DNA of 64,000 nucleotides, taken from assembly GCF_041914405.1 (NCBI RefSeq), contig NZ_JAYSDK010000007.1:1-64000 (forward strand), given 5' to 3'. This DNA is from Zoogloea sp041914405. Its GTDB lineage: Bacteria > Pseudomonadota > Gammaproteobacteria > Burkholderiales > Rhodocyclaceae. The notes under the pieces were generated by a model. That model did not search any database, was not told the origin of the DNA, and saw nothing but the letters and a program-made list of their open reading frames with translations. The translations under genes and the position numbers were made by a program. Of this stretch, positions 32,074 through 38,896 are shown in pieces; the stretch's first letter is position 1, and each line of letters opens with the position of its first letter.

Positions 32074-32261
32074 GCCCCCGCACCTTCAAGGCATTGCCCT
32101 CGACGCTGCCGCGCCGCACGGGCCTTGCCCCGCTGTTCAGCTACCTGACGGCCGCCGCCCCGGCCATGCCGGCACCGGTATCCCGCCGCGTGGCCGACAT
32201 CGCCGCCCTCGATAACCTACCGCGGCGTCTCTGCCCGTTCGTGAAGGGGGATCGGTCATGA
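32070..32261 (+). CDS. hypothetical small protein, 63 aa
   Basis: MSPRTFKALPSTLPRRTGLAPLFSYL and on, rich in Ala, Pro and Arg. It is joined to its neighbours by ATGA overlaps at both ends. No domain recognised. It is one of six short coupled genes between the immunity region and the DUF3987 gene. Confidence 0.5.
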   Translation: MSPRTFKALPSTLPRRTGLAPLFSYLTAAAPAMPAPVSRRVADIAALDNLPRRLCPFVKGDRS

Positions 32262-32764
32262 GCACCCCCGTGAACACACCCAACCAAGAGCTGATCGTTC
32301 GTCTCGATCCCGAGTATGGCTATTGCGTGTACGAGGGCACCCGTGCCCAGTTGGAAGCGGAAGGACTGATTCCCGAGGGCATGCAGTGGCCCAAGGGCTA
32401 TACGAAGCGCCACTGGAGCTCTGGGGTGTTCAATTTTTCCCTTTCCCGCAAGAGAGCGCCAGGATCAAAAGGCCACCAGCGAGAAGGAGATTGGTGGAGT
32501 TTGAGGTGGGGACACCGCAATCCTTTCCATTTCGGCACAGTTCGAATTCAGCTTCGGATGAAGGAGCTGGAGAGAATGACTCGGCTATACAGCCCGGAAG
32601 GCGATATCGAGTGGCGGCGTGAATGCTCCCGCTATAGGGACGCCTGCCAGGATCAGGGATTCCAGGCCTTCAAGTCTCTGGTGCCTGGGTTGGTACAGCC
32701 GCCGCGGGGTCGTCGGAAGGCAGCTGCCGCGCGAAGCGTAACGCATGAGCGGGGGCAATCATGA
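32258..32764 (+). CDS. hypothetical protein, 168 aa
   Basis: MSTPVNTPNQELIVRLDPEYGYCVYEGTRAQLEAEGLIPEGMQWPKGYTKRHWSSGVFNFSLSRKR. Rich in Arg, Trp and Tyr, ending in a basic tail. The N-terminal half could be a small beta-rich DNA-binding domain, but no family is recognised. Coupled by ATGA to both neighbours. Base composition is slightly lower in GC than the adjoining small genes. Confidence 0.6.
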   Translation: MSTPVNTPNQELIVRLDPEYGYCVYEGTRAQLEAEGLIPEGMQWPKGYTKRHWSSGVFNFSLSRKRAPGSKGHQREGDWWSLRWGHRNPFHFGTVRIQLRMKELERMTRLYSPEGDIEWRRECSRYRDACQDQGFQAFKSLVPGLVQPPRGRRKAAAARSVTHERGQS

Positions 32765-32955
32765 CCGCCCAACGCTTCGACGCCGCCCACCTCGCCCACG
32801 TGATCGCCTTCCTGGAAGCGCAGGCCGCCGACAGCCGGCGGCAGGCCTGCAAGGAAACCGGCCAGGGGCAAACCTTCTACCAGGGGCGCGTCAGCGCCTT
32901 CGAGCTGGCCTTGTCCGTACTGCGGAGGGATGGCGATGACCATGCCGCACACTGA
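32761..32955 (+). CDS. hypothetical small protein, 64 aa
   Basis: MTAQRFDAAHLAHVIAFLEAQAADSRRQACKETGQGQTFYQGRVSAFELALSVLRRDGDDHAAH: two amphipathic helices joined by a Gly-rich turn. No family recognised. It starts with ATGA coupling and overlaps the next gene by 26 bp. Confidence 0.55.
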   Translation: MTAQRFDAAHLAHVIAFLEAQAADSRRQACKETGQGQTFYQGRVSAFELALSVLRRDGDDHAAH

Positions 32956-33343
32956 CCCTCGCACCGCCTGGCGCTGCTCTCCAGGCCGGCGCCTGCCAGC
33001 CTACGCCCGCGACTTAGCCGACGCCCGTGCACGGGACCTGGTTCCCACTCAGCGCCAGGTGGTGGTCTTCCTCGACCGCTGGCCGGCCGGGCCGGTCACG
33101 GGCCTGGGGCCGGCGATCTGCTGCCCGCCGGACTTTCATCCGTCCCGCCTCGATTGGCGTTACCTAGCGGCCCTGTCGGTGCTGGTGGTGCCCACGCAAC
33201 CCCCCAATCAACAGCGCCTTCGTCACCTGTTGGCAGAGTTGGTTGCTGTTCAACCAAAACGCCTGATTCTGCTTCGACCGGGCGGCACGCCGGCTGCGGA
33301 GTTCATTGTGAGTGTCGCCAATGGTGTGGAGATTCAGTCATGA
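32930..33343 (+). CDS. hypothetical protein, 137 aa
   Basis: MAMTMPHTDPRTAWRC and on. An alpha/beta pattern is suggested by QVVVFLDRWP, YLAALSVLVVPTQPP and RLILLRPGG, which resemble strands of a small Rossmann-like domain. No catalytic motif can be named. It overlaps both neighbours. Confidence 0.55.
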   Translation: MAMTMPHTDPRTAWRCSPGRRLPAYARDLADARARDLVPTQRQVVVFLDRWPAGPVTGLGPAICCPPDFHPSRLDWRYLAALSVLVVPTQPPNQQRLRHLLAELVAVQPKRLILLRPGGTPAAEFIVSVANGVEIQS

Positions 33344-33603
33344 AAACCAAATCAAAGCTCGTCCTGGCCCATTCGGCAAAGACTTCGTATCAATCTGTTC
33401 TCGATGCAGAGAGCGTGGCTTCACTGCTGTCTGAGTTGGCGTTGAACGGGGATATCGTTGGCGTTGCGTTGGCTGTCATTACGGAGAGTGGCGAAATCGA
33501 GCTGGCATGCGCAGGCAAGTTTCGGCGCGATCTTCATGCGGCCCATTATGGCGTATCGAAACTTGCTGACGTTCTTCTCTACCCGGAGGATGGGGGGTTG
33601 TGA
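33340..33603 (+). CDS. hypothetical small protein, 87 aa
   Basis: Starts MKTKSKLVLAHSAKTSYQSVLDAESVASLLSELALNGDIVGVALAVITESGEIELACAGKFRRDLHAAHYGVSKLADVLLYPED. The central VGVALAVITESGEIELACAGKFRRD resembles a short beta-meander seen in small phage-element proteins that precede DUF3987 genes. No biochemical role known. Coupled by ATGA upstream and TGATG downstream. Confidence 0.6.
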   Translation: MKTKSKLVLAHSAKTSYQSVLDAESVASLLSELALNGDIVGVALAVITESGEIELACAGKFRRDLHAAHYGVSKLADVLLYPEDGGL

Positions 33604-35192
33604 TGACGATTGCTCGACCTTACGAGCCGGCCCGCCTTGAAGAACGGGCGGCCCTGGCACCGGCGCTGGGCGATCCCCGCACCTGGCCGGCAGCCTCCTG
33701 GCCCGATCCCTTGCCGCTGCCGGAAGGCCTCGCACCAGTCGCCCCGTTCGACTACGCGCTGTTGCCGGATCGGCTGCGGCCGTGGGTGCAGGACGTGGCC
33801 GACCGCATGCAGTGCCCGCCGGACTTTGTCGCCGTGCCGATGGTGGCCGCTGCCGGCAATCTGATCGGCCGGCGCTGCGCCATCCGGCCCCAGGCACGCA
33901 GCGACTGGCAGGAGTTTCCCAACCTGTGGGGCTGCATCGTCGGGCGCCCAGGCATGATGAAAAGCCCGGCAATGATGGCGGCCCTGGCCCCCATCGTGCG
34001 CCTCGAAGCCCGTGCGCTGGAGGCATGGACACAAGCCCAAGGGCAATGGCGGGCCGAAGCCGAGATCGCCAAGGCTCGGGCCGAAGCCCGAAAGTCGGAA
34101 GCAACCCGGGCACTCCGCAAGGACCCCAACGCCCTGGTGGACGTGGCCAACTTCCTCACACCCGATGCGGACGAAGCCCCGATCCTGCGCCGCTACACGG
34201 TGGCCAGTGCGACCGTGGAAGCCCTGGCCGAGAAGCTCATCGAGAACCCGCGTGGCCTGCTGGTGGTCCGCGATGAGCTGCCCGGCTGGCTTGCTGGCCT
34301 GGACCGGGAAGACGCCGCTGAGCTGCGCGCCTTCCTCATGACGGGCTGGAACGGCAAAGACGGTTGGACCTTCGACCGCATCGGCCGCGGCCATCGGCGC
34401 GTGCCGGCGGTGTGCCTGGGCGTGATCGGCGGTGCCCAGCCCGGCCCCCTCGGGGAGTACCTGCGCGCCACACTACGCGGCGGGGCATCGGACGACGGTA
34501 TGCTGGCCCGCTTCGGCCTGCTGGTGTGGCCAGAGACCGGCGGTACCTGGAAGAACGTAGACCGCTACCCGGACGGCCCTGCCAAGGACATGGCCTTCGC
34601 CGTGTTTGACGAGCTGGACGCCCTCGATGCCTTGGCCCGCGGGGCTGAGCAGGAAGGCGAGGACGGCCCGCCCTTCCTGCGCTTCGATCCCGAAGCCCTG
34701 GAAGCCTTCACCGATTGGCGTACCGGCTTCGAAGCCGGCTTGCGCTCGGGCGAGTTGTACCCAGCCCTGGAGTCCCACCTGGCCAAGTACCGCAAGCTGG
34801 TCCCGGCCCTGGCCCTGACCTTCCACCTCGGGGACGGGCACAGCGGCCCGATCGGCCTTGCCTCGACGCTACGGGCACTGCACTGGGCCGTGTATCTGGA
34901 GACGCACGCCCGGCGGTGCTATGGGGTCGCCCAGGGTAGCGAGGCGGACACGGCCCGGCGGATTTTGGAGCGGATCAGGAAGGGGGATCTGGCGCGGGAG
35001 GGGTTCGGTAGCCGCGACGTGTGGCGGCCGGGTTGGTCGGGGCTGGCCGATCAGAAGCGCGTGGCCGAGGGCCTTGGGTTGCTGGTGGAACTGGGGCACC
35101 TGGAGGAGTGGCAGGAGCCTTCACGTACCAAGCCGCGGCAACTGTACGTGGTCAATCCCAAGTCGGTGCCGCTCGTGCCTGCACGGCACTGA
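33603..35192 (+). CDS. DUF3987-family helicase/ATPase-like protein
   Basis: 529 residues from ATG 33603. The DUF3987 pattern runs from PDRLRPWVQDVADRMQCPPDFVAVPMVAAAGNLIGRR through a P-loop GRPGMMKSPAM (about residues 114-124) to LLVVRDELPGWLAGLD (Walker B region) and AFLMTGWNGKDGWTFDRIGRG. Such proteins are the replicative ATPases of many mobile elements. A second DNA-metabolism ATPase beside the DUF927 protein is notable. It ends the coupled gene string; an inverted repeat follows. Confidence 0.85.
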   Translation: MTIARPYEPARLEERAALAPALGDPRTWPAASWPDPLPLPEGLAPVAPFDYALLPDRLRPWVQDVADRMQCPPDFVAVPMVAAAGNLIGRRCAIRPQARSDWQEFPNLWGCIVGRPGMMKSPAMMAALAPIVRLEARALEAWTQAQGQWRAEAEIAKARAEARKSEATRALRKDPNALVDVANFLTPDADEAPILRRYTVASATVEALAEKLIENPRGLLVVRDELPGWLAGLDREDAAELRAFLMTGWNGKDGWTFDRIGRGHRRVPAVCLGVIGGAQPGPLGEYLRATLRGGASDDGMLARFGLLVWPETGGTWKNVDRYPDGPAKDMAFAVFDELDALDALARGAEQEGEDGPPFLRFDPEALEAFTDWRTGFEAGLRSGELYPALESHLAKYRKLVPALALTFHLGDGHSGPIGLASTLRALHWAVYLETHARRCYGVAQGSEADTARRILERIRKGDLAREGFGSRDVWRPGWSGLADQKRVAEGLGLLVELGHLEEWQEPSRTKPRQLYVVNPKSVPLVPARH

Positions 35193-35225
35193 GGCTGAAT
35201 TTTGTCCATGTGCGCTAGAAACCGA

Positions 35226-35267
35226 ACTGCCAAAACTGTCTTTTCTCAATTTGGCAGTTTTGACAGT
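35226..35267. terminator. inverted ACTGYCAAA repeats, terminator or attenuator
   Basis: ACTGCCAAA-ACTGTC is mirrored by TTTGGCAGT-TTTGACAGT. ACTGCCAAA/TTTGGCAGT followed by TTTT can form a terminator for the DUF3987 operon, and AACTGTC/GACAGTT an alternative stem. The four-unit symmetry would also suit an operator. Confidence 0.5.
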
Positions 35268-35338
35268 GACCATCCGGGGAGCTTTCGCCATTTTTCTTCA
35301 TGGTGGGGCTGTTGTCTTACTGTCGGCATGTCCGGTGC

Positions 35339-35355
35339 GTGTGTATGCTACACAC
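35339..35355. promoter_or_regulatory. probable HicB operator
   Basis: GTGTGTA-TGC-TACACAC, a perfect dyad ending one base before the hicA ATG. HicB antitoxins with a C-terminal ribbon-helix-helix domain repress their own operon at such sites. Confidence 0.6.
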
Positions 35356-35356
35356 C

Positions 35357-35539
35357 ATGAACAGTGCCGATGTGATTCGAATGCTCAAGGCCGATGGCTG
35401 GGAAGAGGTCGCCGTTCGTGGCAGCCATCACCAGTTCAAGCACCCATCCAAGCCCGGCCGCGTCACCGTGCCGCACCCGAAGAAAGACCTGCCGCCCGGC
35501 ACGCTGCATTCCATCCTGAAGCAAGCCGGCCTGAAGTAA
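35357..35539 (+). CDS. hicA: HicA toxin, mRNA interferase
   Basis: 60 residues: MNSADVIRMLKADGWEEVAVRGSHHQFKHPSKPGRVTVPHPKKDLPPGTLHSILKQAGLK. This is the complete double-stranded-RNA-binding-like HicA fold with the catalytic His in GSHHQF. It cleaves mRNA when not bound by HicB. A 5' extension of the open frame is upstream leader. It is followed 14 bp later by hicB. Confidence 0.95.
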   Translation: MNSADVIRMLKADGWEEVAVRGSHHQFKHPSKPGRVTVPHPKKDLPPGTLHSILKQAGLK

Positions 35540-35553
35540 TGGAGATCCTGACC

Positions 35554-35949
35554 ATGCGCTACCCGATTGCAATCGAACCCGGTGACGATACCCACGCCTG
35601 GGGGGTAGTCGTGCCCGATCTGCCCGGCTGCTTCTCTGCTGGCGATACCCTCGATGAGGCCATCGAGCACGCCCGCGAAGCCATCGAGCTGCACATCGAT
35701 GGGCTGCTGGACGATGGCGAAGCTGTCCCGCCGGCCCGGCCCATCGGTGCGCACCAAAGGAGGCCGGAGTTCGCCGGCTGGATCTGGGCGCTGATTGAAA
35801 TCGATCCGGCCATGCTCGATGACCAGATCGAACGGGTGAACATCACCCTGCCACGACGGGTGCTCTCCCGTCTTGACCGGGCCGCCAAGGCGGCGGGGGA
35901 AACCCGCTCCGGCTACATCGCCCGCTTGGCAATCGGCGGGCACCTGTAA
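35554..35949 (+). CDS. hicB: HicB antitoxin
   Basis: 131 residues from ATG 35554 (GGAG nine bases upstream); an earlier ATG at 35539 overlaps the hicA stop. The N-terminal degenerate RNase H fold is YPIAIEPGDDTHAWGVVVPDLPGCFSAGDTLDEAIEHAREAI. The C-terminal ribbon-helix-helix is RVNITLPRRVLSRLDRAAKAAGETRSGYIARLAI. It neutralises HicA and represses the operon, probably through the dyad at 35339. The pair may stabilise the satellite or act on the helper phage. Confidence 0.95.
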   Translation: MRYPIAIEPGDDTHAWGVVVPDLPGCFSAGDTLDEAIEHAREAIELHIDGLLDDGEAVPPARPIGAHQRRPEFAGWIWALIEIDPAMLDDQIERVNITLPRRVLSRLDRAAKAAGETRSGYIARLAIGGHL

Positions 35950-36391
35950 GCGTTCAGTTCATAACCAGCGCCGGGCTTGTCCCGGCGTTGTGCTGTCTGC
36001 AGTGCCCCGTGCACACCATGCACGGGTCGATACCCTGCCAGCCTGCCGAGAGGTGGTCGCGCACTTGCATGGGGTGCAAGGTCATGTAGGCCCATGTCCC
36101 GCATCTTGGCGATGGGCGGTACTGGGATCGAACCAGTGCTGCGTTATGAAGAAACGCTCCCGTCGCTCGGACGGCGATGTTTGGGTACATCGATAACCCG
36201 GATGGGGGGCGATTCCCCCGGTGCCTGGCTTACGGGTTCGATTCCCGTTCCGGGCACCCGTGACACCTGGAATCACAATCCAGTGCTCTCTCACTAAGTT
36301 CAAAAATGACAGGAGGAACCAGCCAGCACAGTAATTATTTTCTGCAGAAAGCTCATTTGAATACTGATTTCGCATTTCTCAAAATGGGTGT
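35950..36391. other. 442-bp non-coding stretch with tRNA-like remnants
   Basis: GCGCCGGG/CCCGGCG (near 35969-35987) is a hairpin after hicB. On the minus strand 36113-36137 reads ACTGGTTCGATCCCAGT-ACCGCCCA, the T-arm and 3' acceptor of a tRNA-Val-like gene, with a degenerate arm upstream. On the plus strand 36196-36256 has CCCGGA/TCCGGG as acceptor, a GGGGG/CCCCC arm and T-arm ACGGGTTCGATTCCCGT. It is about 60 bases, too short for a tRNA and with no proper anticodon. Neither is a working tRNA. Confidence 0.55.
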
Positions 36392-37348
36392 ATGTTACCG
36401 GCCATCGTCTTTGATATGGAGTCAATGGTGTCTGCTGTGGAAGAGCCTCTGTCCGAATTGATGCGTCAGTTCCCCTTGCACGACGTTATTGTCATGAGCA
36501 GGTCGATTGAGAGAGCCCTACACGCCGATCTTTCGAGAGCCCTGGAAGAAAAAAGAAAGCACGATAGGTGCATCGTTTTTCTTACAACGTACGGCGGAGA
36601 CCCCGATGCAGGCTACCGGATCGCCAGGTGCTTGCGGCATCACTACAAACACGTCCGTTTGATGATCCCAAGCTTTTGTAAGAGCGCGGGGACACTGATC
36701 ACCATTTGCGCAAACGAGGTCGTGATTGGGGACCGTGGTGAGTTGGGTCCACTAGATGTCCAAGTAATGAAATCGTCGGAACTGGCGGAGCGTAGTTCAG
36801 GGCTGGACATCATTCAAGCGCTACAAGCTGGGCTTGATCATGTCCAGCAGGCGTTTCGACAGAGCTTGATGGACATAAGGAGCGGCGGACGGCTATCCAC
36901 AAAGCTAGCCGGGGAGTTCGCATCAAAGATAGCGGTGGGTGTGGCTGCGCCACTGTATGCACAGATCGACCCTAACCGCCTTGGGGAAATGCAGCGTGCC
37001 ATGAGGATTGCTCATGAGTATGGGCAGCGTCTCGATAAATACTCACATAACTTGAAGCCTGGCGCTCTTGATCGATTGGTTGCTGAGTATCCGTCTCACA
37101 GCTTCGTCATTGACCGTAAGGAGGCAACAGAACTTTTTGTACGGGTGCTGCATCCTACTCAAGCTGAGGTAGATTTTTGCCGTACAATTTGGACAGTGGT
37201 CGAAACCGAGTCAGGTTTAGGGCCGTTGATCTTTACTGATGATCCATCAAGCAAGGGAGAACTCGATGGAACTGAATCTGAGGAAGGCCTTGGAGAAGGC
37301 GGCGAAACCGCCACAAGTGCCGATGGACACACAGATGCTCCAGCGTAA
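36392..37348 (+). CDS. SDH-type ClpP-fold serine protease
   Basis: 318 residues. RCIVFLTTYGGDPDAGYRIARCLRHHY is the ClpP/crotonase-fold oxyanion block. SFCKSAGTLITICANEVVIGDRGELGPLDVQ carries the presumed catalytic Ser98 in KSAGT and the conserved ELGPLD. This is the serine dehydrogenase proteinase (SDH, SppA-like) group. No signal peptide or clear membrane anchor, so it is probably cytoplasmic. The C-terminal 35 residues are acidic and overlap the next gene. Its place near attR among cargo genes, with AT-rich codons, suggests a defence or competition role, unproven. Confidence 0.85.
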   Translation: MLPAIVFDMESMVSAVEEPLSELMRQFPLHDVIVMSRSIERALHADLSRALEEKRKHDRCIVFLTTYGGDPDAGYRIARCLRHHYKHVRLMIPSFCKSAGTLITICANEVVIGDRGELGPLDVQVMKSSELAERSSGLDIIQALQAGLDHVQQAFRQSLMDIRSGGRLSTKLAGEFASKIAVGVAAPLYAQIDPNRLGEMQRAMRIAHEYGQRLDKYSHNLKPGALDRLVAEYPSHSFVIDRKEATELFVRVLHPTQAEVDFCRTIWTVVETESGLGPLIFTDDPSSKGELDGTESEEGLGEGGETATSADGHTDAPA

Positions 37349-37424
37349 ACAAATGGAGAAAGCTGCTGAATTCTCCAAGATGTTCTGGTCGCACCAGCAA
37401 ACGGCGAAGGTTGCAGTGAAGTAA
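37266..37424 (+). CDS. 52-aa protein overlapping the protease gene
   Basis: ATG 37266 has AGGGAG upstream. MELNLRKALEKAAKPPQVPMDTQMLQRKQMEKAAEFSKMFWSHQQTAKVAVK is basic and helical with no known domain. It overlaps the last 83 bp of the protease gene in another frame and ends before a strong terminator. The ribosome site and terminator make it likely to be translated, perhaps as a partner or substrate of the protease. Confidence 0.6.
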   Translation: MELNLRKALEKAAKPPQVPMDTQMLQRKQMEKAAEFSKMFWSHQQTAKVAVK

Positions 37425-37444
37425 CATTTCTGTGCCTCGAATCT

Positions 37445-37475
37445 CAAGAGCCCCTGTCACAAGCAGGGGCTCTTG
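37445..37475 (+). terminator. terminator of the protease operon
   Basis: CAAGAGCCCCTG and CAGGGGCTCTTG form a perfect 12-bp stem with a 7-base loop, followed by CTTTG. Confidence 0.85.
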
Positions 37476-37502
37476 CTTTGTGCAACAGAACTCCGTCACT
37501 TG

Positions 37503-37617
37503 TAGCTCAAAAGGCTTACCTTTTGAGCCATAGCGAAACAGCCCCGAGACAGATAGCTCAAATACGTTGTTTTCTATTTTGAGCCAGTCTATTATGTGAG
37601 CTATAGATTTTGAGCCA
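37503..37617. repeat. three-subsite res-like region of the resolvase
   Basis: Three dyads built from TAGCTCAAAA-type and TTTTGAGCCA units: subsite I 37503-37530 (28 bp, GCTCAAAAGG-CTTA-CCTTTTGAGC at its centre), II 37554-37586 (33 bp) and III 37597-37617 (about 21 bp). Sizes and order resemble Tn3/gamma-delta res, with subsite I farthest from the resolvase gene. Confidence 0.7.
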
Positions 37618-37631
37618 CATAGAGGCCTGCC

Positions 37632-38192
37632 ATGTCCGCCATCGTTGCCTATACCCGCGTCTCCACCGACGACCAGACCTGCGAGAACCAGCGGCGCACC
37701 ATCGCTGAACGCTACAAGGTGGATAAGTGGTTCACCGACGATGGCGTGTCGGGTGCGGTGGCCGCGACTCAGCGGGCGGGTTTGTCGGCGCTCCTCACGT
37801 ACGTGCGGGATGGTGATGTAGTCGTGGTCGCGGCAATCGATCGCCTCGGCCGTAACACCTTGGATGTGCTGAATACCGTCGAGGCGTTGAAGGAGACGGG
37901 CGCGGCCGTCATTTCGATGCGTGAGGGTTTTGAACTGGCCACGCCTACCGGGAAGCTCATGTTGACCATGTTGGCTGCCGTGGCGGAACTGGAGCGAGAG
38001 AACTTGAAGGCTCGCCAGCTCGCCGGGTTGGAGCGGGCGAGGGCGGAAGGCAAGCACCTGGGGCGCAAGAAAACGGTGAATGATGCCGAGGTGGTCGCGT
38101 GGCGTGCCGAGAACTCGGCCAGTATCAAGACAACCGCGGAGCACTTCGATATTTCGGTGGCCAGCGTCAAGCGAGCATGTGCCAAAAGGTAG
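37632..38192 (+). CDS. serine recombinase, resolvase/invertase family
   Basis: 186 residues. YTRVSTDDQTCENQ carries the nucleophile Ser10. VSGAVAATQRAGLSALLTYVRDGDVVVVAAIDRLGRNTLDVL and FELATPTGKLMLTMLAAVAELERE are the conserved catalytic and dimer-helix blocks. The C-terminus ends in a helix-turn-helix (SIKTTAEHFDISVASVKRACAKR). With the res-like repeats upstream it probably resolves dimers of the element. It is the last gene before attR. Confidence 0.93.
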   Translation: MSAIVAYTRVSTDDQTCENQRRTIAERYKVDKWFTDDGVSGAVAATQRAGLSALLTYVRDGDVVVVAAIDRLGRNTLDVLNTVEALKETGAAVISMREGFELATPTGKLMLTMLAAVAELERENLKARQLAGLERARAEGKHLGRKKTVNDAEVVAWRAENSASIKTTAEHFDISVASVKRACAKR

Positions 38193-38202
38193 TGCGGAAT
38201 GC

Positions 38203-38223
38203 TGGGGGTATTTATGGGGGTAT
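38203..38223 (+). promoter_or_regulatory. right pair of integrase arm-type sites
   Basis: TGGGGGTAT at 38203 and 38215, 12 bp apart and in the same direction as the left pair at 20307/20319. Confidence 0.7.
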
Positions 38224-38264
38224 TGATTCGGTGTTGTGCCTTGGAAGCAGCTAAATTACTGGAT

Positions 38265-38361
38265 GTTCGAGTCTCGCCCAAGCACCAATAGCTGTTCCGC
38301 AGTATTCCGAATCAGGCCGGCAAGCCCAGAGAAATCAAGGGTTCCGGCCTTTTTTGCGTCC
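38265..38361 (+). repeat. attR direct repeat
   Basis: The right copy of the tRNA-Leu 3' end plus terminator. Relative to attL it lacks one G in the acceptor strand (CCAAGC instead of CCAAGGC) and has A for G at 38304. The chromosome resumes at 38362. Confidence 0.95.
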
Positions 38362-38393
38362 ACGCGCGCCGGCTGGCCGGCGCGCTTCTTCGA

Positions 38394-38702
38394 TTATTTT
38401 TCCAGGCTTTCCAGAAAGCGTTGCCGCGCGGCTTCCAGTTCGGCGCGGCCGAAGTCGTCCGTCAGGCGCAGGCAGGTGCCGTAGAAGGCGTCAAAAGCCT
38501 GGCGCACGGTGTCGGCGTCCACGCTGCGGCTGACGGCGGGCGCAGCGGGAGGCGGCACACCATCGACCGGCTTCAGCACCGCGTAGCGCGGGATCATGCG
38601 CTGGCCACCGCTCTCGGCGCTGGCGGTCATCGGGCCGGTCTTGGTGTAGATCTTCCCTTCGAATTCGAAGCGGGCGCCGATCGGGAGATTGGACAGTTTC
38701 AT
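38394..38702 (-). CDS. hypothetical protein, 102 aa
   Basis: Starts MKLSNLPIGARFEFEGKIYTKTGPMTASAESGGQRMIPRYAVLKPVDG at ATG 38702. The first half is a small beta barrel-like unit with a repeated G-x-Y-x-K pattern; the second is helical (DTVRQAFDAFYGTCLRLTDDFGRAELEAARQRFLESLEK). No named domain. It is the first chromosomal gene past the satellite and reads toward it; the hairpin GCGCGCCGG/CCGGCGCGC at 38364-38385 lies after its stop. Confidence 0.65.
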   Translation of the reverse strand: MKLSNLPIGARFEFEGKIYTKTGPMTASAESGGQRMIPRYAVLKPVDGVPPPAAPAVSRSVDADTVRQAFDAFYGTCLRLTDDFGRAELEAARQRFLESLEK

Positions 38703-38896
38703 GGGCGGGACGGCGGCAAAAGCCGTGATTGTAGACCGTTGGCACGGTGGGGCGCCGATGGCGGCCGAGTGGATGATTTCTCTGTCATTAAGGTTATTTC
38801 GCACCTTCTCCGGGAAATTCGAATGGAATAATCCGGGCTGTCTCCGATGTCGCCCGATGTTCCCCGTAACCCTTCGAAAAGGAAAAGCCCTTGAAC

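Larger units (their letters stand above)
20170..38361 (+). mobile_element. 18.2-kb tRNA-Leu integrative element, probable phage satellite
   Basis: The element is bounded by a 97-98-bp direct repeat covering the tRNA 3' end and its terminator. It has an integrase at the tRNA side, AlpA, two replication-type ATPases, a Nu1-like small terminase, a tape measure protein, a P4-like RNA immunity region, HicAB, a protease cargo gene and a serine resolvase. No capsid, portal, large terminase, lysis, relaxase or type IV secretion genes are present. That mix fits a satellite that borrows particles from a helper phage better than a plasmid-like ICE. Nearly all genes read rightward. Confidence 0.85.

Noticed and set aside
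36113..36256. Functional tRNA genes in the satellite
   Set aside because: Only T-arm and acceptor parts are tRNA-like; D-arm and anticodon arms are missing or misplaced and there is no CCA.
20170..38361. Integrative conjugative element
   Set aside because: No relaxase, coupling protein or type IV secretion genes; TerS and the tape measure gene point to phage-linked transfer.
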